Assembly (NCBI RefSeq): GCF_024808875.1
Contig: NZ_JANUCT010000017.1
Span: forward strand, 1 to 54,710
Direction: 5' to 3'
From: Methylohalomonas lacus
GTDB lineage: Bacteria; Pseudomonadota; Gammaproteobacteria; Methylohalomonadales; Methylohalomonadaceae
Length of the DNA: 54,710 bases
The position numbers and the translations under genes are program-made. Positions 7,684 through 15,747 of this stretch are shown here, in pieces; position 1 is the stretch's first letter; each line of letters begins with the position of its first letter. The notes beneath the pieces are model-generated. The model ran no database searches, was not told the origin of the DNA, and was given only the letters and a program-made list of their open reading frames with translations.

Positions 7684-8748
7684 TCAGGCCTGCGGCGGTC
7701 GCTCGTGGCGGGGCGGGGCGGCTGCGGCGGCGGTCGTCTCCTCGAGGTGCTTCACTTTCTCGTACCAGAGATCGTGATGCTGGCGCGCCCATTCGCTACT
7801 GACCCGGCCGCTGGTCATGCCGCAGATGGCACCCTCGGTACCGAGCGTACCGATGTAGATGTGACCGAAGGCGACGCTGATCCAGAGGATCGCCAGCGCA
7901 CCGTGGATCATGTTGGCCAGCTGCATGGTGTCGCGCCACTGGCCGAAGTTGGGAAAGTCGAGCACAAAACCGGAGGCGACCACCGCCACGCCGACCGAGC
8001 AGATGATCCAGAACCAGGCCTTCTCGCCGCCGTTCATGCGGCCGGCGTGCGGGTGCGTCTCACCGACCATGCCGCCGCTTTGCTTGAACCATTCCCAGTC
8101 GGTGCGGTTGGGGATGTTGTCCTTGATCCACAACACGATCATCAACGCGATGCCGATCGAGAAGAACGGTCCAACGTAGTTGTGCGTATACATCGCCAGC
8201 TCGGCATAGCCGGAGAACCAGTGCGGCCCGAGCAGCGGGATCAACACGGCACGGCCGAACAGCAGGCTCAGACCGGTAATGGCGAGAATGATGAACAGGA
8301 TCGCCGTGTACCAGTGCAGTACACGTTCGCCCAGCGCCCAGCGCGGCACCGTGCGACCGGACTCGGTTTCATTGATGCGGATACGGCCGCGCCAGATGTA
8401 GAACGCCGCGATCGCACCGAGCATCAGCGCCATGATCCAGGGACCGAAATTGGCGATCCAGCCGTTGCGGATCTGGCGCCAGTTCTGACCGCCGTTCTGA
8501 ATGAGAATACCGCGCTCCTGCCCCTTGACGGCGCTGTAGCCCTGCGTGCCTTCACGCACCTCGCGCCAGTAGTTGGAACGCGGGTTGGTGTCGGTCACCG
8601 GCTGGGCGAAGGTCTCCGGCATCAGCTGCGTCACGGACCAGTAGGCCATCGGCAGGAGCATGGCGCTGAGCAGCATGACCAGCAACGAGCCGCTGATTAT
8701 GCGCCGCAGGCGCCTTTTGCGATTGGGATCTGTCGTCTTCATCGTCAT
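7684..8748 (-). CDS. Formate dehydrogenase gamma subunit, cytochrome b
   Basis: The 354-residue membrane protein belongs to the FdnI/FdoI cytochrome b556 family, which carries electrons from the iron-sulfur subunit to quinone. It has an extra N-terminal membrane segment (about 17-38), then a soluble stretch, then a core starting RWALGERVLHWYTAILFIIL with His residues suitable for heme b. Later helices contain AMYTHNYVGPFFSIGIALM and ALAILWISVAFGHIYIG. The N-terminal extension is usual for longer FdoI-like subunits. It is the last gene of the minus-strand operon that starts at 15344. Confidence 0.93.
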   Translation of the reverse strand: MTMKTTDPNRKRRLRRIISGSLLVMLLSAMLLPMAYWSVTQLMPETFAQPVTDTNPRSNYWREVREGTQGYSAVKGQERGILIQNGGQNWRQIRNGWIANFGPWIMALMLGAIAAFYIWRGRIRINETESGRTVPRWALGERVLHWYTAILFIILAITGLSLLFGRAVLIPLLGPHWFSGYAELAMYTHNYVGPFFSIGIALMIVLWIKDNIPNRTDWEWFKQSGGMVGETHPHAGRMNGGEKAWFWIICSVGVAVVASGFVLDFPNFGQWRDTMQLANMIHGALAILWISVAFGHIYIGTLGTEGAICGMTSGRVSSEWARQHHDLWYEKVKHLEETTAAAAAPPRHERPPQA

Positions 8749-8752
8749 CCCT

Positions 8753-8923
8753 CTAGCGATCCGTCTGGCCGCGCTCGGCGCGGTCGATCAGCTGGCGCTG
8801 TGTTTCCGGCGAGCGATTGCGCTCGTCGGCAAGCTGCTCCGGACCGCTGACCCAGGGGTCACCGATCCAGTCGCAGCCGGCCAGCGTGAGCAGTAAAGCA
8901 CACGACAGGGCGACGGCCTTCAT
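8753..8923 (-). CDS. Small predicted lipoprotein (56 aa)
   Basis: The product starts MKAVALSCALLLTLAGCDWI: a lipoprotein signal peptide with lipobox LAGC, leaving a mature chain of about 40 residues. It ends RGQTDR, the same last six residues as the preceding small lipoprotein (8920-9120). The start overlaps that gene's stop as ATGA, so translation is probably coupled. It lies between the electron-transfer subunit and cytochrome b genes of formate dehydrogenase. I know no characterised function. The mature part is short and polar and could be a membrane-anchored accessory peptide. Confidence 0.75.
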   Translation of the reverse strand: MKAVALSCALLLTLAGCDWIGDPWVSGPEQLADERNRSPETQRQLIDRAERGQTDR

Positions 8924-9120
8924 CGATCCGTCTGCCCGCGCGCCAGGCGCTGTTGCAACTGTTCCTGATGCTCGGGATCCGCTGCCTTTTCCAGGAACGG
9001 ATCGTCCGGACCCTTGTATTCACCCGGTTCGTGCAGGGTTACGTCCGGCGATTCGTAGCAGCCGCCGAGCAACAGGGTGACCGTCAGTACGGCACCCGCT
9101 CTTCGGATCAGCTGCGCCAT
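8920..9120 (-). CDS. Small predicted lipoprotein (66 aa)
   Basis: The sequence MAQLIRRAGAVLTVTLLLGGCYESP gives a signal peptide with lipobox LGGC and a mature region of about 46 residues (LHEPGEYKGPDDPFLEKA). The C terminus is RLARGQTDR, sharing RGQTDR with the next gene. Its start overlaps the stop of the beta-subunit gene as TAATG, so it is part of the formate dehydrogenase operon. EYKG and PDDPF look like short linear motifs more than a folded domain. The function is unknown. It may have arisen together with the 56-residue gene by duplication and divergence. Confidence 0.8.
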   Translation of the reverse strand: MAQLIRRAGAVLTVTLLLGGCYESPDVTLHEPGEYKGPDDPFLEKAADPEHQEQLQQRLARGQTDR

Positions 9121-9713
9121 TACGACTCACCCTCCTTGTAGGCGGTCTCCCAGCCCCAGGTTTGCGGCCGGCCGCCGCGTTTCATGACGCGCTGGCGGTA
9201 GATGTCGGCGATCTCGTCGCCGTCGCCACCGAGCAGCGCCTTGGTCGCGCACATCTCGGCGCACAACGGCAGCTTGCCCTCGGCGATGCGGTTCTTGCCG
9301 TACTTCTCGAACTCCTCGGCGGAGTTGTCCTCGCCCGGACCGCCGGCACAGAAAGTGCACTTGTCCATCTTGCCGCGCACGCCGAACGCCTGCTGCTCGG
9401 GATACTGCGGCGCGCCGAACGGGCAGGCATAGAAACAGTAGCCGCAACCGATGCAGATGTCCTTGTCATGCAGAACGATGCCGTCGTCGGTGGTATAGAA
9501 GCAGTCGACCGGGCAGACCGCCGCGCACGGGGCGTCAGTACAGTGCATGCAGGCGACGGAGACCGACTTCTCGCCCTGTTCGCCGTCCTTCATGGTGACA
9601 ACGTGGCGGCGGTTGATGCCCCATGGCACCTCGTGCTCGTTGTTACAGGCGACAACACAGGCGTTGCACTCGATGCAGCGTTCGGCGTCACAGAGAAACT
9701 TCATACGTGCCAT
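9120..9713 (-). CDS. Formate dehydrogenase beta subunit, 4Fe-4S protein
   Basis: The 197-residue protein carries four cysteine clusters typical of FdnH/HybA-like electron-transfer subunits: CIECNACVVACNNEHEVPWG, CMHCTDAPCAAVCPVDC, CIGCGYCFYACPFG, and a split cluster with CTFC and CAEMC near the C terminus. It links the molybdenum subunit to cytochrome b in the periplasm. It lacks the C-terminal membrane anchor found in Escherichia coli FdnH and lacks its own export signal, so it presumably travels with the Tat-exported alpha subunit. The gene lies 13 bp after the alpha-subunit gene. Confidence 0.94.
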   Translation of the reverse strand: MARMKFLCDAERCIECNACVVACNNEHEVPWGINRRHVVTMKDGEQGEKSVSVACMHCTDAPCAAVCPVDCFYTTDDGIVLHDKDICIGCGYCFYACPFGAPQYPEQQAFGVRGKMDKCTFCAGGPGEDNSAEEFEKYGKNRIAEGKLPLCAEMCATKALLGGDGDEIADIYRQRVMKRGGRPQTWGWETAYKEGES

Positions 9714-9726
9714 TGGATACTACCTC

Positions 9727-12597
9727 CTAGCCCGCACGCTCGATCTGACAGAGCGTGGGTTTGACTTCCTGCATCTGGGTGACGATATCGTAACCATAGG
9801 TGGTCGCAGTATTGCAGGACTCGCCGCGCACCCAGGGCTCGGTACCCTTGGGATACTTGTCGACGAGATCGACGCCCTGGTACCAGCCACCGAAGTGAAA
9901 TGGTGTCCAGACGACACCGCGGGTCACGCGCGGCGTGATCATGGCCTTGATCCTGATGCGACCGCCATTGGGCCCTTCCAGCCAGACCCACTCGTCGTCG
10001 CGGATACCGCGATCGTTGGCATCGGCCGGGTTGATCTCGACGAACATCTCCTGCTGCAGCTCGGCCAGCCAGTGATTCGAGCGCGTTTCCTCACCGCCAC
10101 CCTCGTATTCAACCAGCCGGCCGCTGATGAAGATCAGCGGGTACTTCTGCGAGTAGTCGATTTGCTGGATCGAGGCATACTTGATCGGCACCCTCCAGTA
10201 GCTTTTGATGTCCTCGTAGGTCGGATATTTCTCGACCAGGTCGCGACGCGGCGAGTGCAGCGGTTCGCGGTGGACCGGCACCGGGTCGGGGAACGTCCAC
10301 ACCACGCAGCGTGCCTTGGCATTGCCGAACGGCGCACAGCCATGCTTGATGGCAACGCGCTGGATACCGCCGGACAGATCCGTTTTCCAGTTGCGGCCGT
10401 CGGCCTCGCGTTTTTCCAGCGGCGTCAGGTCGTCCCACCAGCCGAGCTGCTTGAGCATGTCGGCGGTGAACTCGGGATAGCCGTCCTTGATCTCGGAGTC
10501 CTTGCTGTAGACGCCGTCGGCCAGCAGGCTGTCGCCGTCGCGTTCGGTGCCGAAGCGGGCGCGGAACGTCAGGCCGCCCTCGGCCACGGACTTCGACGTG
10601 TCGTACAGGATCGGCGTGCCCGGGTGGCCCATCTCCGGCGTCCCCCAGCACGGCCACGGCAGGCCATAGTATTCGCCATCGCAGGGACCGCCCTCGGCCT
10701 TCAATGTGGTGGTATTGAATGTGTGCCGGTTTTCGGCGTGCAGCTTGAGCCGCTCCGGGCTCTGACCGGTATAGCCGATGGTCCAGCTGCCGCGGTTGAT
10801 CTCGCGCAGCGTGTCCTCGATGCTCGGCTCATCGTCGACCACCTTGATGTGCTTGAACATCTCCTTGTCGAAACCGAGCTTGCGCGCCAGCCGGTATAGC
10901 ACGACGTGATCCGGCAGGGTCTCGAAGATCGGGTCGATGACCTTGAAGCGCCACTGCAGCGAGCGGTTCGACGCCGTCACCGAACCGTAGGTCTCGAACT
11001 GACTCGCCGCCGGCAGCAGGTAGACACCGTCGGTGCGATCCGACACGACCGCCGCGTGGGTCGGGTAGGGATCGTTGATCACCAGCATCTCCAGCTTCTC
11101 CAGCGCCTCCTTCAGCTCCGGTCCGCGCGTCAGGCTGTTCATGGCGTGGCCCTGGAAGAAGGCGACGCGGAAATTGTCCTTCTGCGACAGGTCGGCCGGG
11201 TCGGCAAGCACGCCGTCGATCCAGCGCGACACCGGAATGCCGGGCAGATTGCGCGCCGGCTGCATGTCGCCGGTATCACTCAGATAGGATTCGGCGTCGA
11301 AACGGCCCTTGAGCCAGTCGGGGTCGACATCCCAGACCCGCGCCCAGTGGCTCCAGGCGTCGTCGGTCAGCCCGTAATAGCCGGGCAGCGAATGGCTGTT
11401 CGGACCGACGTCGGTGGCACCCTGGACGTTGTCGTGGCCGCGGAAGATGTCGGCACCGCCGCCGGCCTTGCCGATGTTGCCCAGCGCCAGCTGCACGATG
11501 CAGTAGGCGCGCGTGAAGTTGTTGCCGATGTGATGCTGGGTACCGCCCATGCACCAGACCAGCGAGCCCGGCCGGTTCTTCGCCATGGTCTCGGCAACCT
11601 CGCGCACGTCGGCCTCGGCGACGCCGGTGACGCGCTCGACCTCGTCCGGGGTCCAGCTGGCGACTTCCTTGCGGATCTCGTCCATGCCCCAGACACGCTG
11701 GCGGATGTATTCTTCATCTTCCCAGCCATTCTCGAAGATGTGCCAGAGCATGCCCCACATGAAGGCGACGTCAGTGCCGGGACGTAGCGACACGTACTTG
11801 TCGGCATGCGCGGCGGTGCGCGTGAAGCGCGGGTCGACGACGATCATCTTGGCGCCGTTTTCCTTGCCGCGCAGGATGTGCTGCATGGCGATCGGGTGCG
11901 CCTCGGCCGGGTTCGAACCGATGAACAGCATCGACTTGGCCACATGCATGTCGTTGAACGAGCTGGTCATCGCGCCGTAGCCCCAGGTGTTGGCGACGCC
12001 GGCGACCGTGGTCGAGTGACAGATGCGCGCCTGGTGGTCACAGTTGTTGCTGCCCCAGAAGGCGGCGAACTTGCGCTGCAGGTAGGCCTGCTCGTTGCTG
12101 GCCTTGGACGAACCGCAGAAGAACAGCGAATCGGGACCGGATTCGGCGCGCACCTCTTGCAGTTTGTCGCCGATCTCATCGATCGCCTGTTCCCAGCTGA
12201 TGCGCTTCCACTTGCCGCCGGTCAGCTTCATCGGGTACTTGAGGCGCTTCTCGCCATGGCCGTGGTCGCGTACCGAGGCACCCTTGGCACAGTGCGCGCC
12301 GAGGTTGATGGGCGAGTCGAAATCCGGTTCCTGGCCGGTCCAGACGCCGTTCTGCACTTCCGCGAGCACGCCGCAACCGACCGAACAGTGGGTACAGACG
12401 CTCTTGCGGATCTCGGTATCGACGCCGGGCTTCGGTGGATTGACCTTGTCCTGCGCCTGGGCGCGCTGAACCATGGTCAGCGGCAGGCTGCCGGCAAGTA
12501 CGCCGCCGCCGACCGCCAGGCCGGAGCGCTGCAGGAAGGTACGGCGGTCGACCACACCGCCCGGACGTTCGCTTTTACGATACAGCTTCATGGGCAA
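9727..12597 (-). CDS. Formate dehydrogenase alpha subunit, Mo/W enzyme
   Basis: The 956-residue subunit oxidises formate to CO2 at a bis-molybdopterin centre. A Tat signal (DRRTFLQRSGLAVGGG) marks periplasmic export. The N-terminal 4Fe-4S motif is CTHCSVGCG with a later GAHCAKGA. The metal-ligand position is cysteine in ARICHSTTVAG, so no selenocysteine is used. The C-terminal molydopterin dinucleotide-binding domain includes SGRLVEYEGGGEETRSNHW. Length and order fit the membrane-bound FdhABC type. Upstream genes encode the Tat peptide, chaperone and ferredoxin. The fdhD and fdhE maturation genes are not in the window. Confidence 0.96.
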   Translation of the reverse strand: MPMKLYRKSERPGGVVDRRTFLQRSGLAVGGGVLAGSLPLTMVQRAQAQDKVNPPKPGVDTEIRKSVCTHCSVGCGVLAEVQNGVWTGQEPDFDSPINLGAHCAKGASVRDHGHGEKRLKYPMKLTGGKWKRISWEQAIDEIGDKLQEVRAESGPDSLFFCGSSKASNEQAYLQRKFAAFWGSNNCDHQARICHSTTVAGVANTWGYGAMTSSFNDMHVAKSMLFIGSNPAEAHPIAMQHILRGKENGAKMIVVDPRFTRTAAHADKYVSLRPGTDVAFMWGMLWHIFENGWEDEEYIRQRVWGMDEIRKEVASWTPDEVERVTGVAEADVREVAETMAKNRPGSLVWCMGGTQHHIGNNFTRAYCIVQLALGNIGKAGGGADIFRGHDNVQGATDVGPNSHSLPGYYGLTDDAWSHWARVWDVDPDWLKGRFDAESYLSDTGDMQPARNLPGIPVSRWIDGVLADPADLSQKDNFRVAFFQGHAMNSLTRGPELKEALEKLEMLVINDPYPTHAAVVSDRTDGVYLLPAASQFETYGSVTASNRSLQWRFKVIDPIFETLPDHVVLYRLARKLGFDKEMFKHIKVVDDEPSIEDTLREINRGSWTIGYTGQSPERLKLHAENRHTFNTTTLKAEGGPCDGEYYGLPWPCWGTPEMGHPGTPILYDTSKSVAEGGLTFRARFGTERDGDSLLADGVYSKDSEIKDGYPEFTADMLKQLGWWDDLTPLEKREADGRNWKTDLSGGIQRVAIKHGCAPFGNAKARCVVWTFPDPVPVHREPLHSPRRDLVEKYPTYEDIKSYWRVPIKYASIQQIDYSQKYPLIFISGRLVEYEGGGEETRSNHWLAELQQEMFVEINPADANDRGIRDDEWVWLEGPNGGRIRIKAMITPRVTRGVVWTPFHFGGWYQGVDLVDKYPKGTEPWVRGESCNTATTYGYDIVTQMQEVKPTLCQIERAG

Positions 12598-12606
12598 CCT
12601 CCGGGT

Positions 12607-12816
12607 TTAGAAGCGGGCCTTGTCGTAATACTTGCGCACGTGTGCGGTCTCGGCATAACCGCGCTTTTCGGCGGGCGCCGGTGTCTCGGCCGCCGGCGCG
12701 GTGTCCTTGCCGGACTGCGGCCGGAGGACAGCCGCGGCGCCGATTGCGCCGAAGACGGTGGCAACACGGCCGAAGAAACGGCGCCGGTTCGGTGTGGTCT
12801 GGTCATGCTTGCTCAT
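12607..12816 (-). CDS. Formate dehydrogenase-region Tat peptide
   Basis: The 69-residue product begins MSKHDQTTPNRRRFFGRVA, with a twin-arginine-like motif followed by a short hydrophobic stretch (TVFGAIGAAAVL). It ends in a charged tail containing YAETAHVRKYYDKARF. This is the pattern of the small 'formate dehydrogenase region Tat target' family found directly upstream of alpha-subunit genes. Its start lies inside the end of the TorD-like gene (14-bp overlap). The role is unproven; assembly or export of the enzyme is the usual proposal. Confidence 0.9.
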   Translation of the reverse strand: MSKHDQTTPNRRRFFGRVATVFGAIGAAAVLRPQSGKDTAPAAETPAPAEKRGYAETAHVRKYYDKARF

Positions 12817-13432
12817 GCGATTGCCCCTCACGCTTGTGACTGCGGGTCGGAATACTGTCGATTGCCAGGAATTGCTGTTCAAATTCGAGAAAGGCCAGGC
12901 CGAGCGCGGCGACGGCGCGGTAGAAGTCCGCCGTTTCCGCCTGCTGCAGATCGCTGAAGAAGCGACCCAACCAGGGCGCCAGGTGCTGGCTGACAAACGC
13001 CTGCTGCGGCTCGATCTCGGTGGTATCGGCGCACAGCAATGCCATCGCCTGGCACAGTGCGGCGGCGTGGTCCTCGGGTTCGCTGACTGCCATGCGGCGC
13101 TCGATGCCGAGGCGCTGCAGGTCGCGGCGCAGATCGGCCAGCGGCTGTTCCATCAGCAGCCCGGTCAGATACCAGGACGCGTACGGCACCAGTTCACCGC
13201 GCCCCAGACCGATAAACAGCGCGTGGTATTCGTCGTCCAGCGCTTCCGGATCGGCGCTGCGGGCGGCGGCAGACAGTCCGCGCCAGGCACGCGGCAGCGG
13301 CTCGTCAGCCGCGCTGTCGGTCTCGACCGCGGCCAGGCGTTGCAGCAGTTCCGCCGACGGCGGCCCCGCCAGCAGATGGCCGAGCAGGCCATAGACACGG
13401 CTGCGCAGTTCCTGCGGTTCCGGTGTGCTCAT
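12803..13432 (-). CDS. TorD-family molybdoenzyme chaperone
   Basis: The 209-residue, mostly helical protein matches TorD/DmsD-like chaperones that bind the Tat signal of molybdoenzymes until the cofactor is inserted. Features include an N-terminal helix (RSRVYGLLGHLLAGPP), the central DDEYHALFIGLGRGELVPYASWYLTG stretch, which corresponds to the E-Y-x-x-L-F-x-G motif with a following PY-S-Y pattern, and a C-terminal helical part. Its start overlaps the upstream ferredoxin stop as ATGA. The client is almost certainly the alpha subunit encoded two genes downstream. Confidence 0.9.
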   Translation of the reverse strand: MSTPEPQELRSRVYGLLGHLLAGPPSAELLQRLAAVETDSAADEPLPRAWRGLSAAARSADPEALDDEYHALFIGLGRGELVPYASWYLTGLLMEQPLADLRRDLQRLGIERRMAVSEPEDHAAALCQAMALLCADTTEIEPQQAFVSQHLAPWLGRFFSDLQQAETADFYRAVAALGLAFLEFEQQFLAIDSIPTRSHKREGQSHEQA

Positions 13433-15081
13433 GATCGATCGCCCCCCTTGCCGCCGGGCTGTTCGCCACGACGCGGCCAGACACGACTTTCCCTCACTGC
13501 CTGCAGGCCGGCCTCGTCCGCCAGTGCGTCGCGCACGCGACAGTCTTCGCACATCTTCAACCGCTGGCGGGCGCGTTCGTCCTGGAACATCCAGTGGTCC
13601 GTCAACCGGCCGAGCATGGTCTCGATCATCTTCGCCGTGGCGAACGGCTTGCCGCAGCTGGTGCAGGCAAAGGCCTGTGCTTCATGCAGGCTGCGGCGGG
13701 TCCGCGCCTGCTCGTGGTCGAATACCAGCCGCGGCTTGAGGCTGACGGCATCTTCCGGGCAGGCAACGTCGCACAGGCCGCACTGCACGCAATTGGCCTC
13801 GATGAAATTCAGGACCGGCTGATCGCCGCCGGCTTCCAGGGCGTTCGCCGGACAGACGCCGACGCAGGTCATGCACAGCGTGCAGGCATCGGCGTCGACC
13901 TCGACCGCACCGAACGGCGCCCCGGCCGGCAGGGCGGTCTCGCTGACCGGCCGACCGCAGCCGCGATACAGGTGATCGATGGCCAGGTTCAACTGCTCGC
14001 GCTTGTTGGCGAGACCTATAAAACCGGCCAGCGGCCAGTCGGGCTCGTTGAGCGGCTCGGCCAGCGTTGCCTGCAGATCGTCGCTTTCATGGATCTCGAC
14101 CACGGCAAGGCGGGCCGTCGGGATGCCGAGCGCAGCGAGAATAGTATGGGCGTAGTCAAGCTGGCGGTTGAGCTCCTGGCGCGTGCACTGCGGCAGCTGC
14201 GGGCCGCCGGCCAGCAGCACGCGCGCGGCGCCAAAGGCCAGCGCCGACAGCCACGCTTCCAGGCCGACCGAACCCAGGTCCTCGACAGCGTACGGCAGCA
14301 GGCCGGGGGCTGCGGCCGGTGCCCGATCCGGGCGGTCGTGCAGCAGCAGGGTCAGCGGCTGACCGTCGCTGCGGTGCTGCTGGATCGCGCCGCGCAGGTC
14401 ATCGACCAGGCTGACGCGGTCCGGGTAGTTGTAGCTGACCGCGCCGGTCGGGCAGGCCGTGGCACAGGCGCCGCAACCCTGGCACAGATACGGATCGATG
14501 CTGATCGTGTCGCCCGCCGAGCTGATCGCCTCGGCGGCGCAGACGTCGAGGCAACGGCTGCAGCCGCGCTGGCCGCTGTCGCCGTGGGCGCAGATCGACG
14601 CGTCATAGAGAAAGTACTTCGGCTTTTCGAACTCGCCGAGCATCTGCGGCAATTCCGCCAGCGCCCGTTCCAGCGCGGCATTGTCGCTCGGCGCGTAGTA
14701 GCCGGGCGGCAGGACCTCGCGCCGCAGGTGCGGCTCGGTGCTGATGTCCAGCACCAGGTCGAATTCACGGCGCTCGTGGCCGAAGCGCTCGGCGACATTG
14801 CTGGCCGCGGCCTCGGCGCCGATCTGTGCGTTTACCGCGAAGGCACCCATGTAACCGCTTACTTCTGTCAGTCGACCACGCATATGCGGCGGTCGCGGTT
14901 CGGCGGTGTCACGCGGGTCGGGCTCACCGTCGGTCAGCAGGCTGCAGTTGAGCGTCGCCGCCAACCGCCGGCCGCAGGCCAGCGCCGCGTCGGCTGGCCC
15001 GACGATCAGCAGATCGCCGGCGGAGCGGTATTCGACCGCGCCGGGCGCCGACGCCATCAGCGTGTCCGGTGCCGCGCTCAT
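13429..15081 (-). CDS. Polyferredoxin of the formate dehydrogenase operon
   Basis: The 550-residue cytoplasmic protein starts MSAAPDTLMASAPG, overlapping the preceding stop as ATGA. Four iron-sulfur binding regions are visible: CSRCLDVC (about 172), CQGCGACATACP (about 197), CTLCMTCVGVCP (about 405) and CVQCGLCDVACP (about 440). Two more CxxC pairs (CTSCGK and CEDC) near the C terminus could bind zinc or iron. The region between clusters 2 and 3 resembles the hydrogenase-linked domain of HdrA/MvhD-like proteins only weakly. Such proteins recur upstream of torD-like genes in formate dehydrogenase operons; a role in electron supply or maturation is inferred. Confidence 0.85.
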   Translation of the reverse strand: MSAAPDTLMASAPGAVEYRSAGDLLIVGPADAALACGRRLAATLNCSLLTDGEPDPRDTAEPRPPHMRGRLTEVSGYMGAFAVNAQIGAEAAASNVAERFGHERREFDLVLDISTEPHLRREVLPPGYYAPSDNAALERALAELPQMLGEFEKPKYFLYDASICAHGDSGQRGCSRCLDVCAAEAISSAGDTISIDPYLCQGCGACATACPTGAVSYNYPDRVSLVDDLRGAIQQHRSDGQPLTLLLHDRPDRAPAAAPGLLPYAVEDLGSVGLEAWLSALAFGAARVLLAGGPQLPQCTRQELNRQLDYAHTILAALGIPTARLAVVEIHESDDLQATLAEPLNEPDWPLAGFIGLANKREQLNLAIDHLYRGCGRPVSETALPAGAPFGAVEVDADACTLCMTCVGVCPANALEAGGDQPVLNFIEANCVQCGLCDVACPEDAVSLKPRLVFDHEQARTRRSLHEAQAFACTSCGKPFATAKMIETMLGRLTDHWMFQDERARQRLKMCEDCRVRDALADEAGLQAVRESRVWPRRGEQPGGKGGDRS

Positions 15082-15344
15082 GCCTGTCGCTTCGGCCCGA
15101 TGCGTGCGCCGGTGTGAACCAGGCGATAGTCCTCGTCGTAGTCGTCGAGACCATCGCGGCGATTGAATTTGGGCTTGTGGAACAGTGTCCGCAGCGCCTG
15201 GCGACGCACGTCTTCGGAGACGTCGGCACACAGGAAGCGGCTGACGTCGTCATTTTCCTGGATGTCTTCGACCGCGGGACAGGCGTCGGCCGGCGTCGCC
15301 GGGTCCTGTGTGCGCCGCGACCAGCGTTTGAGTTTACTCAGCAC
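15078..15344 (-). CDS. DUF3306 family protein
   Basis: The 88-residue product starts at GTG with GGAG eight bases upstream; a nearby ATG is out of frame. The stretch FLCADVSEDVRRQALRTLFHKPKFNRRDGLDDYDEDY matches the DUF3306 pattern seen at the head of formate dehydrogenase operons. The role is unknown. In other genomes a DUF3305 gene usually precedes it. None is found here in 15345-15747, so either the operon is reduced or its partner is elsewhere. It is the first gene of the minus-strand operon. Confidence 0.85.
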   Translation of the reverse strand: MLSKLKRWSRRTQDPATPADACPAVEDIQENDDVSRFLCADVSEDVRRQALRTLFHKPKFNRRDGLDDYDEDYRLVHTGARIGPKRQA

Positions 15345-15747
15345 AGCGTTTCTCCATCATAACGGACACTCTGGCGGCGTCCTGTGGATCAGCGGGCGGC
15401 GTGGCAAACCGCCATTTTCTGTAGACTCGCATGGCACCGGTCGGCCACCGGAGTGTGATCAGCGCCGCGACAATCCGTGCCGGTAATGGCTGCTGATCAG
15501 CCTGTCATCCCCGTCTTTAGCCGGTCCGGGCTTTAGCGCCCGTGGGCCAACGCGGAAGATGCGGGCTCGGCTACAGTAATTTTTTAGCTACCTTAAACTT
15601 ACTCTAGGGCGTTGCGGCGTAACATGCAATGCCATGCCGTTTTTCATCGCCTACGTCATTTACCCCGCACCATTCGATCGATATAGATTGTCCAGCTTGT
15701 GTCGCAGCGATTTGCCGTCAACCGAAGGACATGATTAGCTGAACGCC
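15345..15747. other. Intergenic region before the formate dehydrogenase operon
   Basis: About 400 bp between divergently transcribed genes. It should contain the promoters of the minus-strand formate dehydrogenase operon and of the plus-strand hydrolase. A small hairpin (CGGGC-TTTA-GCGCCCG near 15527) is visible. I recognise no molybdenum-cofactor riboswitch, DUF3305 gene or insertion element. Confidence 0.4.

Noticed and set aside
9727-12597. Selenocysteine-type formate dehydrogenase
   Set aside because: The frame has no internal TGA and the ligand position is a Cys codon (ARICHSTTV), so no SECIS element is expected.
9547-12957. Plus-strand open frames of 290-450 codons over the formate dehydrogenase genes
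   Set aside because: They are antisense to strongly conserved enzyme subunits; no domains, and starts lack ribosome-binding sites.
13594-15117. 507-codon plus-strand frame over the polyferredoxin gene
   Set aside because: Arg/Ala/Val-rich mirror frame; the minus-strand protein has clear cysteine clusters and operon-style overlaps.
15634-15738. 34-codon frame starting MPFFIAYVIYPAP before the hydrolase
   Set aside because: No ribosome-binding site, no similarity, and such short frames are common by chance.
15345-15747. DUF3305 gene or molybdenum-cofactor riboswitch upstream of the formate dehydrogenase operon
   Set aside because: No frame of suitable length or similarity, and no arrangement I could match to the riboswitch.
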